Source: an uncultured Collinsella sp. (GTDB lineage Bacteria; Actinomycetota; Coriobacteriia; Coriobacteriales; Coriobacteriaceae). From it: DNA of 64,000 bases. The stretch lies in NCBI GenBank assembly GCA_900545745.1, contig URAD01000004.1, positions 1 through 64,000 on the forward strand, read 5' to 3'. This document shows positions 61,479 through 64,000 of the stretch, in pieces (the first letter of the stretch is position 1; every line of letters starts with the position of its first letter). The position numbers were made by a program, and so were the translations under genes. The notes under the pieces were generated by a model. It was not told the origin of the DNA, did not search any database, and saw only the letters and a program-made list of their open reading frames with translations.

Positions 61479-62204
61479 TTACACGTGCTTCTTATTGAGA
61501 ATCACGCCGTTGGTGGTGTAACCCATACGGTCGAGCGCCTCAAGCGCGGCGGCTCCCTCGGCTTCCTTCTTAGAGGAACCGGAACCGCGACCCTGGCGAA
61601 TACCATCGATCAAAACCACAGCGGTAAAGGTGGGCGCATGCGCCGGGCCCTCGGAGCCAACGAGCTTGTACGCCGGAGGTTCGTGACCGTCGGCTTGCAC
61701 GCACTCCTGCAAAAACGACTTGGGGTTCGCAGGATGCTCGGCACGCTCGGAAGCCAAATGCGGCTTAAGTGTACGGTGAATGAACTCCGCCGCCGCATCC
61801 CAGCCGGCATCCAGGTACAGCGCGCCCACGAGCGACTCGTAGACGTTCTCGAGCGCCGAATGCAGGCCGCGCGCACCGGTACCGGTCTCGGAGGCACCAA
61901 AGATGATGATGTCGTCAATGCCCAGCTCGTGAGAAACCTCGGACAGCGTAGCGCCCGAGACAAGCGACACCTTCAGGCGCGTGAGCTTGCCCTCGTCAAA
62001 CTCCGGATAGGACTCAAACAGGGAGCGTGCGACCACAGCGCCCAAAATGGAATCGCCCAAGAACTCAAGGCGCTCATAGCTGGCAGAAACCGGCTGGCCC
62101 TCGACTGCCGAGGGATGCGTAAGCGCCGCGCGCAGCAGCACCTTATTGTTGAACTCGTGGCCCAAGATTTCCTGGGCGCGCATAAGACGTTCAGACAAAG
62201 CCAA
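61479..62204 (-). CDS. rnc: Ribonuclease III
   Basis: The 241-residue double-strand RNase has the signature ERLEFLGDSILGAVVA, the second acidic site HSALENVYESLVGALYLDAG, and a C-terminal dsRNA-binding domain (NPKSFLQECVQADGHEPPAY, GRGSGSSKKEAEGAAALEAL). Start is TTG at 62202-62204, four bases after the acpP stop, with GGGAGG in the end of acpP as ribosome site. An ATG seven codons on is possible but would trim the first helix. Confidence 0.95.
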   Translation of the reverse strand: MALSERLMRAQEILGHEFNNKVLLRAALTHPSAVEGQPVSASYERLEFLGDSILGAVVARSLFESYPEFDEGKLTRLKVSLVSGATLSEVSHELGIDDIIIFGASETGTGARGLHSALENVYESLVGALYLDAGWDAAAEFIHRTLKPHLASERAEHPANPKSFLQECVQADGHEPPAYKLVGSEGPAHAPTFTAVVLIDGIRQGRGSGSSKKEAEGAAALEALDRMGYTTNGVILNKKHV

Positions 62205-62207
62205 GAC

Positions 62208-62450
62208 CTAGGCCTCCCTGGCGTTTTCGATGGCGTCGACGGCGTCGGCGACAGAGTTGAGCGAGAGCAGAGTCTCGTCATCGATCTCGAGGTTGAACTC
62301 GTCCTCGATAGCCGTAACCAGCTGCAGGCGCTCGAGCGAGTTGGCATCGAGGTCGTCAAAGGTGGTCTCCTCGCTAATTTCGGCAACATCGACGCCCAGA
62401 ACGTCAGCAGCGACCTCGGCGATCTTGTCGAAGATTTCGGAGCGGTCCAT
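62208..62450 (-). CDS. acpP: Acyl carrier protein
   Basis: The 80-residue acidic protein carries fatty-acyl chains on a 4'-phosphopantetheine bound to the Ser in DANSLERLQL, preceded by the FDKIAEVAADVLGVDVAEIS helix. The family usually has DSL at this site; here it is NSL, still with the Ser. The ATG at 62448-62450 follows GAGAGGAAG. plsX lies upstream and rnc downstream. A 20-base palindrome sits between it and plsX. Confidence 0.95.
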   Translation of the reverse strand: MDRSEIFDKIAEVAADVLGVDVAEISEETTFDDLDANSLERLQLVTAIEDEFNLEIDDETLLSLNSVADAVDAIENAREA

Positions 62451-62487
62451 AGCGCTTCCTCTCATAGTGCATGAATACCAAAAGAAT

Positions 62488-62507
62488 GGTACCGCCCGGG
62501 CGGTACC
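62488..62507. promoter_or_regulatory. 20-base perfect palindrome upstream of acpP
   Basis: GGTACCGCCCGGGCGGTACC is fully symmetrical, 38 bases before the acpP ATG and just downstream of a TAGAAT -10-like box near 62525 on the reverse strand. It may be an operator of a fatty-acid regulator or the stem of a short hairpin ending the plsX message (ATTCTTTT follows). Confidence 0.5.
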
Positions 62508-62574
62508 AAGACACGGTTCTGATTCTACCCCACGACGTGCGCCGCGAAGCACATAACAGCGCCCTAACTCGCTC

Positions 62575-63594
62575 TTATAAAACGATACCGTCCATAGAGT
62601 TGGCGACATTCTCAACCAGCCCGGCGCGCACGGCTTCGGCCGCCGCGAGCGTACCGTTTTTGACAGCCTCGACTGAGGTGGCGCCATGGCCGATCAGGAC
62701 CACGCCGCGCAGGCCCAGAAGAATCGCGCCGCCCTTGGCGTCGCCAGAGAGCTTGGCCTTAATCTCGCGCATCTGCTTTTTAATGAGCAGCGCGGCGATC
62801 TTGGTGCCGAGCGAGGCCATAAAGGCGCCCTTGAGCTCCTGCAGCAAAAACTTGGCAGCGCCCTCGGTAGCTTTGAGAGCGATATTACCCGACATGCCAT
62901 CGGCAACGACGACATCGAAGTTACCTGAGGTGAGGTCGGTGCCCTCGCAGTTACCAACAAAGCCGGGAACGGCGGCCTTCATAGCAGGGAAACAGGCCTT
63001 GGTAAAGTTGGAGCCCTTCTCATCCTCGGTGCCGTTGGCAAGCAGGCCCACGCGAGGATGCTCGATGCCCAGGACGACGCGGGCATAGGCGCTACCCATC
63101 TGGGCAAAACGCACCATGTCATCGACCTCCACATCGGGGTTGGCACCCATGTCGCACAGCACCGTCAGACCGCCGGCGCGATTGGGCAGCGCATTGGTCA
63201 GACAGGGGCGCACCGGCTGCTTCTTGCCTTCGGCCTGATACCTAAACGGCGTCACATAGGCGGTGGCGGCGGCGGTCATGGCACCGGTGGAGCCGGCGGA
63301 GAAAAACGCGTCCGCATTTCCCTTCTTGATGGCGCGGCACGACAGCACGATCGAAGACTTGCGTTTGGTCATCACGGCGCGAATGGGATCGTCATCCATG
63401 GCGATAACGTCGGGTGCCTCCAGGGCCTCGACGCGCGCATGGGAGGCGGCAAAGGGATTGACGATTTCGGCGGGGCCAGCTGCCAAGACCTCGATATCGG
63501 GATCGGCGGCAAGCGCAGCCTCGATACCATCGAGAACAACCTGAGGTTTCTCGTCTCCGCCCACAACGTCTACACAAACGCGAACGTTACTCAT
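62575..63594 (-). CDS. plsX: Phosphate acyltransferase PlsX
   Basis: PlsX makes acyl-phosphate from acyl-ACP for phospholipid synthesis. The 339-residue protein matches through FFSAGSTGAMTAAATAYV, LCDMGANPDVEVDDMVRFA, RVGLLANGTEDEKGS, GNCEGTDLTSGNFDVVVADG and MSGNIALKATEG. Of two ATGs, that at 63592-63594 has the proper distance from AAGGAG. It lies between rpmF and acpP, the common order. Confidence 0.95.
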   Translation of the reverse strand: MSNVRVCVDVVGGDEKPQVVLDGIEAALAADPDIEVLAAGPAEIVNPFAASHARVEALEAPDVIAMDDDPIRAVMTKRKSSIVLSCRAIKKGNADAFFSAGSTGAMTAAATAYVTPFRYQAEGKKQPVRPCLTNALPNRAGGLTVLCDMGANPDVEVDDMVRFAQMGSAYARVVLGIEHPRVGLLANGTEDEKGSNFTKACFPAMKAAVPGFVGNCEGTDLTSGNFDVVVADGMSGNIALKATEGAAKFLLQELKGAFMASLGTKIAALLIKKQMREIKAKLSGDAKGGAILLGLRGVVLIGHGATSVEAVKNGTLAAAEAVRAGLVENVANSMDGIVL

Positions 63595-63610
63595 ATACAT
63601 GCTCCTTATA

Positions 63611-63641
63611 CAAAAATGGCCGACTCATTGAGCCGGCCATT
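63611..63641 (-). terminator. Terminator between rpmF and plsX
   Basis: AATGGCCG pairs with CGGCCATT (63615-63641) and is followed on the reverse strand by TTTTTG, directly before the plsX ribosome site. It may give partial termination of the rpmF transcript. Confidence 0.72.
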
Positions 63642-63681
63642 GTGGTTCCATTTGGAACGGCATCGCATCTAGAGTATACCG

Positions 63682-63861
63682 TTACTCGGTAACGATAACC
63701 TCGCGGTCCTTGTAGAAACCGCAGCTGGGGCACACGTGGTGCGGAAGCTTAACAGCGCCGCAACGGGGGCACGTGGACTGAGCCGCAGCCGAGATCTTCA
63801 TGTTGGCGGAACGACGGGTGTGAGTGCGGATACGACCCTGCTTTTGTTTAGGTACGGGCAT
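63682..63861 (-). CDS. rpmF: 50S ribosomal protein L32
   Basis: The 59-residue protein starts MPVPKQKQGRIRTHTRRSAN and has a zinc ribbon with CPRCGAVKLPHHVCPSCG, ending in an acidic tail DREVIVTE. Length and motif order fit L32 with all four cysteines kept. It follows the yceD gene by 64 bases. Confidence 0.95.
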   Translation of the reverse strand: MPVPKQKQGRIRTHTRRSANMKISAAAQSTCPRCGAVKLPHHVCPSCGFYKDREVIVTE

Positions 63862-63925
63862 AGTGACCTTCCTTATGAACTATCCAGTGTGGCGATTACG
63901 CGCAAGTAGCGATACTACCACAGTT

Positions 63926-64000
63926 TTACTCATCGAGCTTGAGATTCTTCAATGCTGCAAATGGATTTTCCGTGGCAGCGGCCCATTCTGCCTCTGCCTG
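63926..64000 (-). CDS. YceD/DUF177 family protein, C-terminal fragment at window edge
   Basis: Only the last 24 codons are visible. They end NPFAALKNLKLDE, the usual C-terminus of YceD/DUF177 proteins, which are almost always encoded just upstream of rpmF, as here. Thought to link to rRNA or ribosome processing. The rest lies beyond base 64000. Confidence 0.8.
   Translation of the reverse strand, partial: QAEAEWAAATENPFAALKNLKLDE

Noticed and set aside
1..64000. CRISPR arrays, rRNA genes, prophage genes
   Set aside because: No regularly spaced direct repeats, no rRNA-like sequence and no phage structural or integrase genes were seen.

Overview
The window reads as chromosome of a high-GC, Gram-positive Coriobacteriia bacterium, most likely Collinsella or a close relative. 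The grounds are gene content and order (tlyA-nadK-recN, efp-asp23-nusB-xseB, rnc-smc-ftsY-ffh, a self-contained fructose PTS), lipoprotein-type rather than outer-membrane exporters, and an actinobacterial tRNA-Glu(CTC). No database search was possible. All assignments rest on recognised motifs, family lengths and context.

Bases 1-8073 form an accessory tetrapyrrole/cobalamin block that looks richer in GC by eye. The cobalamin genes cbiD (cut by the window edge) and cobM run leftward. Divergent from them, a good sigma70-type promoter and a cobalamin riboswitch head a rightward operon: a Tat/lipoprotein-type cobaltochelatase (CbiK-like), a small lipoprotein, a substrate-binding lipoprotein with an extra N-terminal domain, a FecCD-type permease and an ABC ATPase with an extra C-terminal domain. 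The block ends at a 31-codon remnant of an IS3-type transposase. A second cobalamin relic, a decayed cobO/btuR adenosyltransferase gene, lies at 50308-50555.

Bases 8074-20045 hold a TetR regulator, a flippase-like membrane protein, two identical tRNA-Glu(CTC) genes with promoter and terminator, the CCA-adding enzyme, and a PTS region: two 1-phosphofructokinase paralogs, enzyme I, HPr, a IIBCA fructose permease, and a divergent RpiR regulator with a dyad between the two promoters. The 524-base gap between fruA and ptsH contains two long perfect inverted repeats.

Bases 20065-39618 are mostly leftward housekeeping operons: DNA repair, NAD kinase, rRNA methylation, NusB, EF-P, an aminopeptidase, aroK with an aroB-like gene that has lost its metal ligands, YqeG, MltG, RuvX, AlaS, then a DUF948 / RsbW-like / SigB-like sigma / AI-2E-family operon, RarA and a dGTPase-like HD protein.

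Bases 39650-55508 are more mixed: a lone prepilin peptidase, a processive glycosyltransferase, RluD and LspA, IleS under a T-box leader with an ATC specifier, an iron-type dehydrogenase, a DUF523 protein, FtsH, a MATE transporter, an rRNA methyltransferase, FolA and ThyA, and a DUF134-NifX fusion flanked by paired palindromes. Bases 55529-64000 are the conserved ffh-ftsY-smc-rnc-acpP-plsX-rpmF-yceD run. Several intergenic hairpins recur, including two copies of an element with arms AAAACCACCACAAAGG.
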